Source: Hygrophila difformis (lineage: Eukaryota > Streptophyta > Magnoliopsida > Lamiales > Acanthaceae). From it: a stretch of DNA of 64,000 bases. Made by a program: the position numbers and the translations under genes. The stretch spans positions 12,464,068 to 12,528,067 of the forward strand of contig JAOANR010000014.1 in the NCBI GenBank assembly GCA_030278955.1, given 5' to 3'. This document shows, in pieces, positions 10,804 to 22,528 of the stretch (its first letter is position 1; each line of letters starts with the position of its first letter). The notes under the pieces were generated by a model. The model was not told the DNA's origin, did not search any database, and saw nothing but the letters and a program-made list of their open reading frames with translations.

Positions 10804-11633
10804 AAGTTACAACACACGGATAACGACGATAACTGAATCTTGGTTAAAAGGGACCTTCAAACTCAATCAAAACTTGCAATCCAATTGAGTAAGACGAACC
10901 TAACACAAATTTAATGTGAATAAACCCGGTTTTGATGTGGAAATCAAGTAGCCCTTAATCCCCAAGATGATCAACCTTTGTTACCCTCAAAAGATGAATA
11001 AAATAAAGATAAACTTTAATAGATGAATGATGGATTGTCTCATCTCTGCCCCCAAATCAACATATAACCCTAGGGGCAAGAAATGCAAATACAAGGAAAT
11101 ACTAAGGTAGAAATGAAGTTTACGCCTAACAGAATGATCCCCAATGTTAAATCTAGTAATTACCAACTGAAATTACATGGAAAAAGTGGGGAGAGAAAAG
11201 AAATAGGCTAAATGGGGCAATGGAGGGTCGGATCCCTCTTGAAAAGGGTGAAAACCGCACAAAACAGGGGTCTGGAGCAGGGGGCCGCCAAAGTGGCGCC
11301 TGAGGGGACTTTTGGGCGCCACTATGTGGCGCCTAGGCTGAAGGTTGTCAGTGTTTAGTTTCCATTCTGCAGTAGGGTGGCGCCTGGATGGCGTTCCGGA
11401 GGACTTTTGGGCGCCACAATGCATGTTCGGCGCTTGGAATGGCGCATGAGGTGCTCTTGAGGCGCCAGTATGCTGGGGTGGCGCCTTAACTGCTATGTTT
11501 TGCTGTTGGGTTGGCTCCATTTCGATCCCGGTATTAGTTGTTGCTTCATGGTTGAACTTGGCAACTATGATGCTTCCCAATGCCATGTAGCTCATGTATC
11601 CATCATCTTCAATCTTCTTCCATGGTGGTCACA
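10804..11633 (-). mobile_element. LTR fragment with GGCGCC palindrome array
   Basis: On the minus strand TGTGACCACC begins at 11633 just after a polypurine tract (AAAGGAGGGGGAGATGG, 11634-11650), the standard start of a 3' LTR. The left limit is uncertain and set at the preceding SIRE LTR. A 140-codon open frame (11173-11595, minus) crosses the palindromes but has the composition of repeat translation, not a protein family I recognise. The element is unclassified. Confidence 0.5.
11262..11490. repeat. Array of GGCGCC palindromes, ~95-bp spacing
   Basis: GGCGCCACTATGTGGCGCC at 11315-11333 is a perfect 8-bp stem. Weaker versions start at 11410 and 11461 (GGCGCCAGTATGCTGG, then GGTGGCGCC). The phrase GGACTTTTGGGCGCCAC recurs at a 95-base interval, preceded by half-sites GGTGGCGCC. 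The architecture resembles the 2011-2540 array, but the core sequence is different. Confidence 0.75.
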
Positions 11634-12500
11634 CCATCTCCCCCTCCTTTAGAGCTTGGTTGTTCCACCATCCTATAATATAAGAAAATTTCCAAGTTAG
11701 TTTCACTCAAATATGCATAGTCTTGACATATGAACTCAAACTCCAGAAATTTCAAATCAAGTAAGTCACAAAATTTCACATGCAATTCATGCAATTCTCT
11801 CACAACAAATCCCATGAAATTCAACTTTGACATGCTCCCGGGGACAAATGGTGAAATTCTAAGATCAAGTTCCTTTCCCCAAAAATTTGGTTCCAAAAGA
11901 ATCTAACAATTACTAATGACTCATCCATTACCTCAAAAGCAAGATATTCCACAGATTTTAGCCATAAAGCACGCAAGGTCCAATTTTATTCAAAAAAGAC
12001 TGATTTTTCAAACAAACTTGCACAAAACACAAAGTGGGAAAGCTCTATCAGATTTCTTTTCACCAACATATCATAAAAATTATGCTTAAGCTCACAAAAA
12101 TCAGAAACCATCATATTCTCAATATTCATTCATTTTGACCTATTTTTAGGGCTTGTTTTCTTACAAAAATTTCCCATCAAAGGATCAAATTTGATGTTAT
12201 AGCTCACATTCACCAAACCTTGAGTTGCACACTCCCCAAAACTTATTTTAAATTCAAAAATATCATTCAAATGAAGGTAAATCAGAATGTACAACCAAAA
12301 TGCACTCAAAGACCCTTTTTCATGATAATTTCTCAATTTTTCGGTTAAGTATGCACACTTCTCTATTTTTTGATTCATAAACTAAAAATGCCACATCAAA
12401 TAGATCACAATATTTCCAATGAAGCTTATCAAATCCAAAGATCACCACATTCACAAATGACACCAAATTTGATTCATTCTTACTAAGCATATGCTCAACA
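11634..12500 (-). mobile_element. Degenerate internal 3' part of the same element
   Basis: AT-rich sequence upstream (minus strand) of the polypurine tract at 11634-11650. Two short minus-strand frames (11609-11896 and 12130-12378) have protein-like composition but match no domain I recognise. The first runs through the polypurine tract, so it is not a real gene end. Probably decayed internal retroelement sequence. Confidence 0.35.
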
Positions 12501-13415
12501 AAATGGCCAATAGTAGGGATCGTTTTAGAGAGGTGTGATCATAAAATCATAAGATCGTAAGATAAGGATCGGGATATTAACAACTATATTATGTCTTGTT
12601 GTTCCTATGGACCTGCCTGTTGTTGACTTTTTTTTAAAAAAAAAATTCGGGTCTTGGAGTCGGGTTGTGTTAATTCTTTTGGGTTCTCTGGGTCCGGGTC
12701 TTATCGATGGTTCGGTTCTGCTCGGGTCCAATGAATTAATTCCTCTGATTGAGTCGGTTTTTGGGTGCTAAATTTTTTCTAATTTGGATCTTCTTAAGTC
12801 CGGCTGAACCCCACCAGACGACCCATTGCATCCCTCGGCCTAACTTCGTAGACACACACAGTGGACACTCATAATAGGTCATACCCAGTGATAATCCCAA
12901 AACATGATTATACAATCACTAGATTTGAAATTCTACAAATAAATCAAATTAAAACCCTGCACAAATTCCAAATTATTTTTAAGTTTTTTTCCAAATCAAT
13001 AGTCTCATCATCACTCCGGCTAGGTATGCCATGACATTCTTGGAAAGGGTTTTTCTTCCTCACGTTCTAAATGTTTTTTTGAAAGAATCATTGAAGACAT
13101 GAGAAGACCTGAGAAATAATTGGTGGGAATTCATACCACGGAAGGGAATAAAAATGATAATGATGGACCTTCCGTCCGCATCCCTCACGTCCGCATCCCT
13201 CATGTTCTAAATTTGAAGCAAGAACTGAATATTTGAATTAATTAAAATGTCTTCTTTCCGTGCGGTACTCAAATAGTCAAATAGATATTTCCTGCTCATC
13301 AAAAAAAAAATAGTAAAATAGATCCTCCTGCTTTAATCTTCAATTCTTCTTCCCCATTTGCCATCTTTCCACTCTTTCTGAAAATCTCTCCAAATTCCAA
13401 CCCACGACCTGAAGC
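12501..13415 (+). other. 5' flank of ETFB, no gene
   Basis: Upstream region of the ETFB gene. It includes an A/T homopolymer pair at about 12629-12648 and a patch rich in GGGTC/GGTCC (12650-12730) that resembles the hAT-type MITE at 18195. CT-rich sequence lies just before the ATG (13330-13400). No convincing TATA or additional gene. Confidence 0.4.
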
Positions 13416-16030
13416 ATGAAGATCTTAGTCGCAATCAAGCGGGTCGTCGACTACGCCGTCAAAATTCGGGTGAAACCCGATAAGGTAACCCGGAATAAAT
13501 TCAATTCATTTTAGATTGCGAAGCACCTCCAATCTCAATTTGCTGTTCAATCACATATCTCAGAGTGGTGTGGACACCACAAACGTGAAGATGTCGATGA
13601 ACCCCTTTTGCGAAATAGCTTTAGAGGAAGCACTCAGGATGAAAGAATCGGGCTTGGCGTCGGAGGTGGTGGCGGTGAGCGTTGGCCCACCACAGTGCGT
13701 GGACACTCTACGGACCGGCCTTGCCATGGGCGCTGATCGGGCAATACACGTGGAACATTCAGGAGCCCTTTACCCGCTATCCATTGCCAAGATTCTCAAA
13801 GCCCTTGTTGATGCTGAGAAGCCTGGTCTGCTTCTTCTTGGAAAACAGGTCAGATCGTCTTAAGTTTCTTACAATTTCTGATCTATAGAGTTTTGCATTA
13901 GTGAGATGTGTGTTTATAGATACTTCAGGAGAAGAAGATATGAGTTTGATGTGATTTGTTTGGTTTTATTAATAGGAAGAGCATATATTTTTGAGTTATA
14001 AATTATAATGAATTGGGAATTTTCTTTTCCTTTATTGCTGGATGCTTTGAGTGATTGAACTTGGCTTGATTATCCTTAGCATTATCCTTGAATGTTTTTA
14101 CTCACATTGCATTGCTAGAGAGGTGTCTTTCACTGACTTGTGAACTTTGAAGATATTCCCTCTAATATAACAATTCTGGAACTTTCTGTTTCCAACTAGC
14201 AAAGTTAAGCTTGAACTCTTTACCAGTGCAGTGCCATAATGCTAGGGCCTCTTCTTAATATAGTCGCATTTCAGAAATATCGATATTTGAAAAAGTGCAG
14301 GCTATTGATGATGATTGCAACCAAACAGGACAAATGGTGGCAGGGCTTCTTAAATGGCCTCAAGGGACATTTGCTTCCAAGGTCAGCGATTTCGAATATT
14401 GGATAACAAAATTAGATGTGTAAATGTTTACTTTTCTGATTTTCCGGTGACTTTTATCGAATATTTTCTTACTTGAAATACAAAATCAGTAACCTGTCTT
14501 CTTTGCTGATGCAAAGGACGTTGTGAAAGTGCTATCTGCATGATACTTTATCTTATTTTTTTGTTCCTGTTATTTCCTATTTTTACTACAAAATAAGAAT
14601 GAAATGTTATTATTCTCTATGCAAGGCTTATAAATGTGCCTATAACTAACAAGTTGCATAAATGCACCTTTGAATTTCAAACACCAAAAGACAATTGACA
14701 AGTTAGGGATGCTCCCTCTGTTCTAAACTATTTGCCACCTTGTGCATTTTGCTAAGATTAAGGAATTTTACAAGGTAACATTTTTAGCCTTCTTGATTAC
14801 TCAGGTATATTTTAAATGAAACACTATTTAGTCATAAAAAGTTGTAGTGTAGGTTAAACTATAAAAATTGGTTGGTACAGTAACCGGAGATATAAGTCAG
14901 GATATCCGAATACAAGAAAGGGTATGTACATTTAGGGAGGTGGAAATAGTAATTTACTTGTGTAGACGACTGGTTAGATCTTCTGTTCCAGGTTCAATCA
15001 TGAATTGAAAACAGTTAAGTATTTTATCTGGTAACATTTTTCTTTAGGTCGTGTACTATATTCTTTTTTCATTGTCTTGCTTTCAAAAATGTGGACAGTG
15101 TCAGTGTGTGCAAAGTTGCAAAACAAGATGGCCCCCAGAAAGTAAACAGACGAGTGTTACCTCAAAGTCCATGTCTTGGTCATAAATGAATGTGGCATAC
15201 CTTAATACACACACACACCCACTAATCATTTGGGGTTTAACTTGATCTACATTTTATATCTACACTGACTAAAACCTCCTGCCCAGCATTCATGTGAAAG
15301 CTGTACCCGTGAACTATTGTTTTGGTTGCATTGTATCAAATCCTGATTAGTTTCTTTATGCTAGGTTCTACTAGATGCAGAAAAGAAAGTAGCAACAGTT
15401 GACAGAGAGGTTGATGGCGGTCTTGAGACGTTGTGCCTGGATTTGCCTGCTGTTATCACGTAAGAGTATCGTTGTAATTTTACATTTGCGCCTAATTCTC
15501 CGATTTCATAGTGAATCCATTCTATCTTTATTTTCTTTTATTAATTAAATGGATAAGAAGGTGTCAGCTCATGGTGATAGTGTCGTAAAATTATTTCTTT
15601 CCTATCCGCCTTCCCCTTATTCTTGTTATGCACTCTTGATATATTTGTGTCATAAAATAATTTCATGTGTTTGATGTATGATTGAATTCGTCGAGCTATA
15701 CTGGTTTGTATCTTTGATTGCTCAGGCTCTAACACAGGCATATTTGTTATTCGATGCCTGGTTCATTGTTTATGATTGTTCCTTTTTTTTATCAATCTTA
15801 TCAGAACTGACCTGAGGCTGAACCAGCCAAGGTACGCGACTCTTCCAAACATAATGAAAGCAAAGTCGAAGGTGATCAAGAAAGTGAGTCCGCAGGATTT
15901 AAACGTTGAAATTAGATCAGACTTAGAGGTGGTTGAAGTGACGGATCCACCAAAAAGGAAAGCTGGGGTCATACTCTCTTCGGTGGATGAGCTGATAGAT
16001 AAGCTGAAAACTGAAGCTAAGGTCATTTGA
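13416..16030 (+). CDS. ETFB: Electron transfer flavoprotein subunit beta, mitochondrial (5 exons)
   Basis: Exons 13416-13484, 13564-13848, 14301-14381, 15365-15459 and 15805-16030 join with canonical GT-AG borders into a 251-codon frame ending TGA, the length of plant ETF-beta. The protein starts [19 protein letters not shown] and contains the ETF-beta signature [12 protein letters not shown] (about residues 157-168) followed by [17 protein letters not shown]. The family forms a heterodimer with ETF-alpha that carries FAD; the beta chain binds AMP structurally. The dimer passes electrons from matrix dehydrogenases (branched-chain amino acid and lysine breakdown, isovaleryl-CoA and 2-hydroxyglutarate dehydrogenases in plants) to ETF-ubiquinone oxidoreductase. 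As in other eukaryotic ETF-beta, no obvious cleavable presequence is seen. All exons are intact. Intron 3 (983 bp) holds a one-sided MITE-like fragment near 14711. Confidence 0.96.
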
Positions 16031-16308
16031 TAGCGTGTTGTCTTCAAATATTGGTAAACTTCTGCAGCCATTGCTGCATAAGAATAATATAGAATAAATT
16101 TCTTATCCCTGCTTTACCATTTTTACAATTTTCCTCACAAGATTTTTTTTTTACCAATTAATAATTCAACTTGCATACAAACTAAAAAATATAAAAAGAT
16201 TATATTTTTATAACTGCAAGATTACACTAATGCAACAAGATCTCATTTGAATATATTTTAAAATCAATGTTTACCATATATAATGTTTTAACCTATTTTT
16301 AATATGTA

Positions 16309-16568
16309 CTTCCTCCGTTCCTAAATAAATGCTACGGACCCACATTTCACGCAATCCAATACACGTTTTTAATCCGTAATAACTCAAATTCCACACAAGT
16401 AACAATTATGAAAATTTGATATTCTAAATCTATGCGATTAGACGAATCCAACAAGATCTCACTTGACTATATTTTATTTTATATAATTGTATTAAAAAGT
16501 CGAGTCAAAGTTACTCAATGAACAGTGACAAAAGTCAAAATGCTACATTTAAAAAGGAACGGAGGTAG
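16309..16568. mobile_element. Stowaway-type MITE (260 bp)
   Basis: Terminal inverted repeats CTTCCTCCGTTCC and GGAACGGAGGTAG, flanked by TA on both sides (16307-16308 and 16569-16570). This is the Tc1/mariner-derived Stowaway signature. It lies 280 bp after the ETFB stop and may contribute 3' UTR or flank sequence. A degraded copy of its internal motif (CAACAAGATCTCATTTGA) lies just upstream at about 16234. Confidence 0.9.
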
Positions 16569-16570
16569 TA

Positions 16571-17176
16571 TTTTAGAATCTAAACAATAAACCCTAGCAT
16601 TTTTTCCCAACGCAGCCCCAATCAACCAATCAATGCTACTTTGTAATAAGGTGTATTTCTTTTCTTTTCTTTTTTGTGTGTGTTTTGTGAACACGCGCGG
16701 GCAAAAGGAAAAGACTAAAAAAGCTACACAAGGAGGACGAAGAGAAGGCAAGCAAACACAACCAAGCTAAAAGCGAGGGAACCAAACGTCAGTCCACGTA
16801 GTCACTCACAAGGGGTGGACGCGGAGGAAACGCCAATTATAACTAGTTTTTTTTTTTTGCTTGACGCCAATATAATAAGTTGATAGGACTAAATATATAA
16901 GTCAATTTAAACAAATTAATTTATGTATGTATCATATGCTTTATAAATTATACATCGTTCTTTTTGGCTAACTTGGCATTAGTCACCTGTGTCCGACTAT
17001 TGGACGCACTAAACTATCAGTTGCGAGACTAAACCTTTATTTTTTCTATCAAAAGTCCAGACAATTACCACTGAGTTAAGGTGGACTATGTTCAATCCCT
17101 GCCACAAACTTTGATGCGAAAACTCCACCCTGAATTATAGATAATACTGGTAGTTTACGCTCAATCGAACTACAAA
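16571..17176. other. Intergenic, no gene
   Basis: AT-rich spacer between the ETFB-side MITE and the copia insertion. It contains a CT/GT-rich stretch at 16650-16700 and a short segment (17060-17105) with weak resemblance to tRNA promoter boxes, not in a consistent orientation. Nothing else supported. Confidence 0.4.
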
Positions 17177-17181
17177 GAATT

Positions 17182-17756
17182 TGTTACGAAACTAGGAATA
17201 TGACTTCGAACGTACGCAACGGGTTTGATAGAATCTGAGGATCGTTATTGCAACGATTTCCTTAAAACAGTATTGCCCGCGTATCGGTGCAACTGTTTCC
17301 CATGATACAACAGACTCGGCGGAGGCGTACTGGAACACTATTTCAGAATGCTTGTGTGTTGGAGGATGTTTCGAATGAATTGGAATGAAGCCGAGCACGC
17401 ATATTTATAGATGGCTAAGAGTTGTGTTGTTTCAGTGAAACGACACAACCATTCGTTTGAATACGCATCTATTCGTTTGAATGCGCATCCATCCGTTTGA
17501 ATTCGCTGCTCTTCATTTGAATTCGCACCTTTCTGTTTGAATTCGAAACTCTCTGCCAAAGGTTGCAGCTTTCCGTTTGAATGCTGCTGCTTCCATTCAA
17601 ATTCGAAAGAGAAGAAATAAATAAAAATAATAATTAAAGCCCTAAAAAGCAAAACCGGGTTTATCAGTTCCGTGATGCCTCAATGAGAATTTTATCTTCT
17701 CTAACTAATGTGGGATTAACTCCCATTCACACCTTTAAAAAGCCTCATTTCCAACA
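17182..17756 (-). repeat. 3' LTR of copia element
   Basis: 575 bp, TG...CA on the coding strand, aligned end to end with 22529-23103. Repeated ATTCGTTTGAAT-like words (17450-17600) give it internal periodicity. Confidence 0.95.
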
Positions 17757-18194
17757 ATCCCCCACATGAATAGGATATAGTTTTAAGCATTCGTTACATG
17801 ATCTCTGCATAGATAAAGTAGGTATCCCTTTGAACTTTATCCTTGTTTTAATTGTTTCGTCTTACTGGTTGTCCAGTAGACATGATGTCTTTGAACTGTC
17901 CTGCTGTTTGTGTAAGATTCTCACAAATAAAATGCATAGACCATATCTATATTAGTTCCGTTCTCATTGTTTTGTCCATTTTGGCCGTGGACACGCCTGG
18001 TTCTGCAAGAGTATAGGAGAACTAAGCCTTCTGGTTCTCCTTTAAAGCGGCCCCACTTCACTCTCACATAGGTGATTATTTAAGTTTCGGAGTATTACAT
18101 TCACTCACTTAAATATCATTAAAGCATTATTTGCTATCCTTTATCATCATGTCACTGTTTTGCGACGGGAATGAGTAGAGGGATTGCCCCCACT

Positions 18195-18414
18195 TAGGGA
18201 TGGCAATGGGTCGGGTCTGGGTCGGTTCCGCCAAGACCCAAGACCCGACCCAGGGCTCGGGTTCGGTTCGGTTCCGGGTCTGACCCGGACCCATTGCCAT
18301 CTTTAGGGATGGCAACGGGTCGGTTCTGAGTCCATTTTTGTAAGACCCAAGACCCGACCCAAGCTCGGGTCTTTCTCGGTTTCCGGTTCTGACCCGAATC
18401 CATTGTCATCCCTA
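18195..18414. mobile_element. hAT-type MITE, tandem dimer, nested in copia 3' region
   Basis: The element begins TAGGGATGGCAATGGGTC, ends GTCATCCCTA, and is flanked by an exact 8-bp duplication CCCCCACT (18187-18194 and 18415-18422), as hAT transposons produce. Inside it repeats itself once: an internal TTTAGGGATGGCAACGGGTC at about 18302 starts a second head-to-tail copy. Each half is strongly palindromic (GGGTC near the left, GACCC near the right). Too short for a transposase, so it needs one in trans. It lies between RNase H and the polypurine tract. Confidence 0.9.
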
Positions 18415-18511
18415 CCCCCACTGTGACTTAACTTAGTCTCACGATTAGGTTGTCCCTTTGAACCTAGATCTTAGGATCTCTAGTCAGCTAGGTTGGGTTT
18501 TCCTTCGTGAA

Positions 18512-20077
18512 CTAATTAATCCAAGGCTTTACACCCATTCCTTTTGTCAATTTCTCAACCGATTCTTTATTTAACCCTTTGGTTAACGGATCCGCTAGAT
18601 TATCTTTTGACTTCACATAGTCAATTGACATAATTCCGGTTGAAAGCAATTGTCTAATGGTATTATATCGAGGACGAATGTGCCTTGACTTACCATTGTA
18701 CATAGTACTCTGTGCTCTTCCTATCGCGTATTGACTATCACAATGTATGCTGATAGGTGGCACAGGTTTTTCCCATTTTGGAATATCCTCTAAAAAGTTT
18801 CTTAGCCATTCGGCCTCTTCGGCACATTTGTCTAACGCAAAGAATTCAGATTCCATGGTAGACCTGGCTATAACAGTTTTCCTTGAGGATTTCCAAGACA
18901 CAGCACCTCCGGCTAACATGAAAATATAGCCACTTGTGCTCTTTGTGTCTTTCGTATCAGATATCCAGTTTGCATCCGTGTATCCTTCTAACACGGACGG
19001 ATATCTCGTATAGTGTAGACCAAAGTTCCAAGTATGCCTTAGATACCTAAGTAATATAATTATCGTTGTCCAATGCTCGCGACTTGGATTACTCGTATAT
19101 GAACTTAATTTACTTACAGCATAAGCAATATCTGGTCTCGAACAGCTCATTAGATACATTAGGCTTCCAATAATCCGTGAGTACTCTAACTGAGAAATAC
19201 CTTCTCCACAGTTTTTGGACAGATGAACACTATTATCTAATGGCGTTCTGGCGATGCCTTTGTCATTATTGCTAAATTTATCAAGTATTTTGTCTATATA
19301 ATGAGCTTGACTCAATATTAGACTATCAGGTGTTCTTATGATCTTAATTCCTAAGATAACATCAGCAATGCCCAAATCTCTCATGTCAAATTTAGAATTT
19401 AACATGTTCTTTGTAGACTTAATCAATTTTTCACTGTTGCCAATAATGATTATGTCGTCTACATATAAACATAGGATGACATAGTCATCTCCCAGTTCTT
19501 TAACGTAAATGCACTTATCGCATTCGTTAATTTTAAAACCACCAGTAATCATTGCTTGATCAAACTTCTCATGCCATTTCTTTGGAGCTTGTTTCAAGCC
19601 GTATAATGATTTTACTAGTTTACAAACTTTCTTTCCGTTTGATGGTGATTGGAATCCCTCGGGTTGTTCCATATAGATTTCTTCATCTAAATCACCATTT
19701 AGGAAAGCTGTTTTTACATCCATTTGATGTACTTCTAAATTCCTTAAGGCCGCAATAGCAAGTATCACCCTTATAGAATTTATACGTGAGACCGGTGAAT
19801 ATGTATCAAAATAATCAATACCTTCTTTTTGATTATATCCTTTAATCACGAGTCTTGCTTTGTATTTATCGATTGTGACATCCGGTTTCATTTTCCATTT
19901 GAAGACCCATTTGGATCCTAAACACTTGTTCCCCGGAGGGAGATCCACTAATTCCCACGTATAACGTTGTAAGATAGAGTCGAGTTCACTGTTGATGGCT
20001 TCTTTCCAGAGAGGCCCATCCGGTGAACTCATTGCCTCGGCGTACGTAAGTGGTTCTTTTTCGACCAAATATGTCAC
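18512..20077 (-). pseudogene. Copia reverse transcriptase and RNase H
   Basis: A 521-codon frame with the RVT_2 domain: W-V-F-K-W-K start, [31 protein letters not shown] and the catalytic YVDDIIIIG. RNase H follows with [27 protein letters not shown] and HCDSQYAIG, then [12 protein letters not shown]. The catalytic aspartates of reverse transcriptase are present. It is separated from the integrase frame only by one in-frame TGA (near 20119), so it was part of a single polyprotein. The C-terminus ends GMGVKPWIN before the nested MITE. Confidence 0.95.
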
Positions 20078-20119
20078 GAAATCCTCACCGAATGATTTTT
20101 CGATTCTAGCTCTCTTGCT

Positions 20120-21130
20120 TCATCTTAATTCTGTAGTCTGGTCTTGAGATTCTTCGTTTGGTCGTTTTAACGAAGAATCACATTCATTACTAGACTTACA
20201 CGAAAATGTCGTTTCGAAGAACGATGCATTCCTTGATTCCATGACAGAATTCTTGTGTATATCCGGCATTTTCGAATCATACACAAGGAAGCGATATGCA
20301 ATACTATTGTGTGCATAGCCGATAAAAATACAGTCCACTGTTTTAGGACCAATTTTTACGGTTTTTTGTGCAGGAACTGCTACCTTTGCGGGACACCCCC
20401 ACACTCTTAAGTATTTATCGGATGGCCTCTTTCCTTTCCATAACTCATATGGAGTCTTGTCTTCAGTTTTCCGAGGAATTCTATTTAATAAATAGTTTCC
20501 TGACAAGATAGCTTCTCCCCACATATTGGGAGGTAGTCCCGAACTTAGTAACATTGCATTCATCATTTCTTTTAGTGTTCTATTTTTCCGTTCGGCTACT
20601 CCATTGGATTGAGGTGAATAGGGTGCAGTCACTTCATGAATGATTCCATGTTGTGCGCAAAAGTTACCAATCGGTACTCGATATTCACCACCTCTGTCAC
20701 TTCTTAATCTTTTTATTCTTTTACCGAGTTGATTTTCAACTTCATTTTTGTAAAGAATAAATTTTTCAAGAGCTTCATCTTTGCTCTTTAGCAAAAATAT
20801 ATAACAATATTTTGTACTATCGTCAATAAAGGTAATAAAATATTTATTACCCCCTCGTGTTTGAACATTTTTCAAATCACAAACGTCGGTATGGATTAGT
20901 TCAAGAGGTTCAGTGTTTCGTTGCACTGATTGAAATGATGTTCCTGTTAATTTTGCCTCAACGCAAATTTCACATTTGTGTTTAGAGTCGATTTGGAATG
21001 TTGGGATATGATTCAAGTTAATTAATCGACATATCGAATCAAAATTAACGTGACCCAATCTACCATGCCATACATTTGAAGACTCAAGCAAGTAAGCAGA
21101 AGAAATATTTTTATTATCAACAATAGACAT
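20120..21130 (-). pseudogene. Copia integrase
   Basis: About 336 codons. The zinc-binding segment has WHGRLGHVN (HHCC histidines) and CEICVEAK (cysteines). The catalytic core has [24 protein letters not shown] and [15 protein letters not shown], supplying the D,D(35)E residues. It joins upstream to the protease frame through a frameshift near 21215-21235 and downstream through a TGA. The copy cannot make a full polyprotein. Confidence 0.93.
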
Positions 21131-21821
21131 TACATTTAATTTGAATAACCCTTCGGTTGTTGCATATCCTTTCCAACAAACACTCCAAACTTTGACAAAA
21201 TAACCTTTTCGGACTCATACAGGCCCTAAAGCCACCTTTGTTCAGCATGTATCCGGACACAAGGTTCTTGCAAACTTCTGGCACATACAAGACATCCTTT
21301 AGCGTTAGAACCTTTCCGGAAGTCAACTTCAGTTTTATGTTTCCTTTCCCTTGAATATCCGCCACTACCGAGGTTGCTGTATAGACCTTTTCTCCTTGAA
21401 CAGGTTCAAAGGTCGAAAAGTGGCTTCTTTGGCTGCATACATGCCTAGTGGCCCCGGAATCAATATACCATTCCTTCAGACTGGATTCAATCATGTTTAC
21501 CTCGGAGAAGATGGCAACGAGGTTCATGTCCTCTAATTCATTTGCGATAGCCGTCACCATGTTGGCCTCGGTTTGCTTCTTGGGTAGATGACACTCAGCA
21601 GATCGATGGCCTTGTTTTCCACAGTTGAAGCACTTTCCTTGGAATTTCTCCTTTGTTACACCACTGGTAGCTCCGAGTTTTCCTTTATTTTTATTTTTGC
21701 CTTTGGAGCCTTTTCCATGTTCAATTGTATTGATCTTTGCCTCAGCATTTGTCACAATTGGTTCGGATTTTCTGTTGTCTTCTTCGATGCGAAGTCTGAC
21801 AATCAGATCTTCCAAAGACAT
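21117..21821 (-). pseudogene. Copia gag C-terminus, zinc knuckle and protease
   Basis: Contains the CCHC knuckle CFNCGKQGHRSAEC and the aspartic protease motif WYIDSGATRHVC, followed by VYVPEVCKNLVSGYML. After GGFRA the frame shifts into a non-homologous tail, while the matching integrase leader continues in the neighbouring frame. This marks a single frameshift. Confidence 0.9.
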
Positions 21822-22494
21822 CTACTTTCGTTTGTGCTTGAGATGGTTTTTGAAATCCTTCCAAGCCGGTGGCAACTTCTCGATGATGGCAGCAACTTGA
21901 AAAGTTTCGCCTATCGCCATGCCCTCAGCAAGGATTTCGTGAATTATGATTTGTATCTCTTGCACTTGGCTTATGACTGTTTTGGAATCGACCATTTTAT
22001 AGTCGAGGAATCGTCCAACCAAAAATTTCTTTGAGCTGGCATCCTCTGACTTGTATTTTCGATCAAGTGGGAAAAATTTCTTTGAGCTGGCATCCTCTGA
22101 CTTGTATTTTCGATCAAGTGATTCCCACAATTCCTTTGCGGTCTTATACTCACATTAGACATTTTATAATGAATCGTGAACACAATTCAGAATATAATTT
22201 CGACACAGAAAATCATAATGGTTCCTAGCCTCAACACTCAACAGCATGTAGAGTTTGAGAATCAGTGTTACCTTCAGGGATTTTCGGAGCTTCCTCCTTT
22301 AAGCATCTAGCCAGGTTGAGCGTGGTTAAGTAGAACAACATCTTTTGTTGCCATCTTTTGAAAGTTGCCGCCGCTCCATTGAAATTTTTGGGCTTGTCGA
22401 CATGGCTGGTTGGGAAAGTCTGAGCAGCAACATTGGTCGTTCGTGGCCCCTGGTCGTTGGCAGCATTTGCATCGTCGGTGGAGGATGAAGCCAT
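21822..22494 (-). pseudogene. Copia gag (UBN2-type), broken
   Basis: The gag start is [20 protein letters not shown] (ATG at 22492-22494), followed by [24 protein letters not shown]. After HAVEC a one-base shift and two in-frame TAA codons interrupt a stretch that otherwise reads on as EARNHYDFLCRNYILNC. The second half ([40 protein letters not shown]) is the typical copia gag capsid region and carries a 17-residue duplication. Confidence 0.88.
22021..22123. repeat. 51-bp in-frame tandem duplication in gag
   Basis: The segment starting AAAATTTCTTTGAGCTGGCA occurs twice with a 51-base period, duplicating 17 residues ([14 protein letters not shown]...) without breaking the frame. Confidence 0.95.
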
Positions 22495-22528
22495 AGCGCA
22501 AGTTCGAAGTAGAATATTGTTTTAAGAT

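Noticed and set aside
11173..11595. 140-codon minus-strand frame rich in Pro/Arg/His
   Set aside because: It is the translation of the GGCGCC palindrome array inside an LTR; no domain recognised.
17060..17105. SINE or tRNA fragment
   Set aside because: The A-box-like and B-box-like words are in inconsistent orientation.
18127..18421. Two short minus-strand frames
   Set aside because: Both fall within the hAT-type MITE; Gly/Arg/Thr-rich translation of GGGTC repeats.
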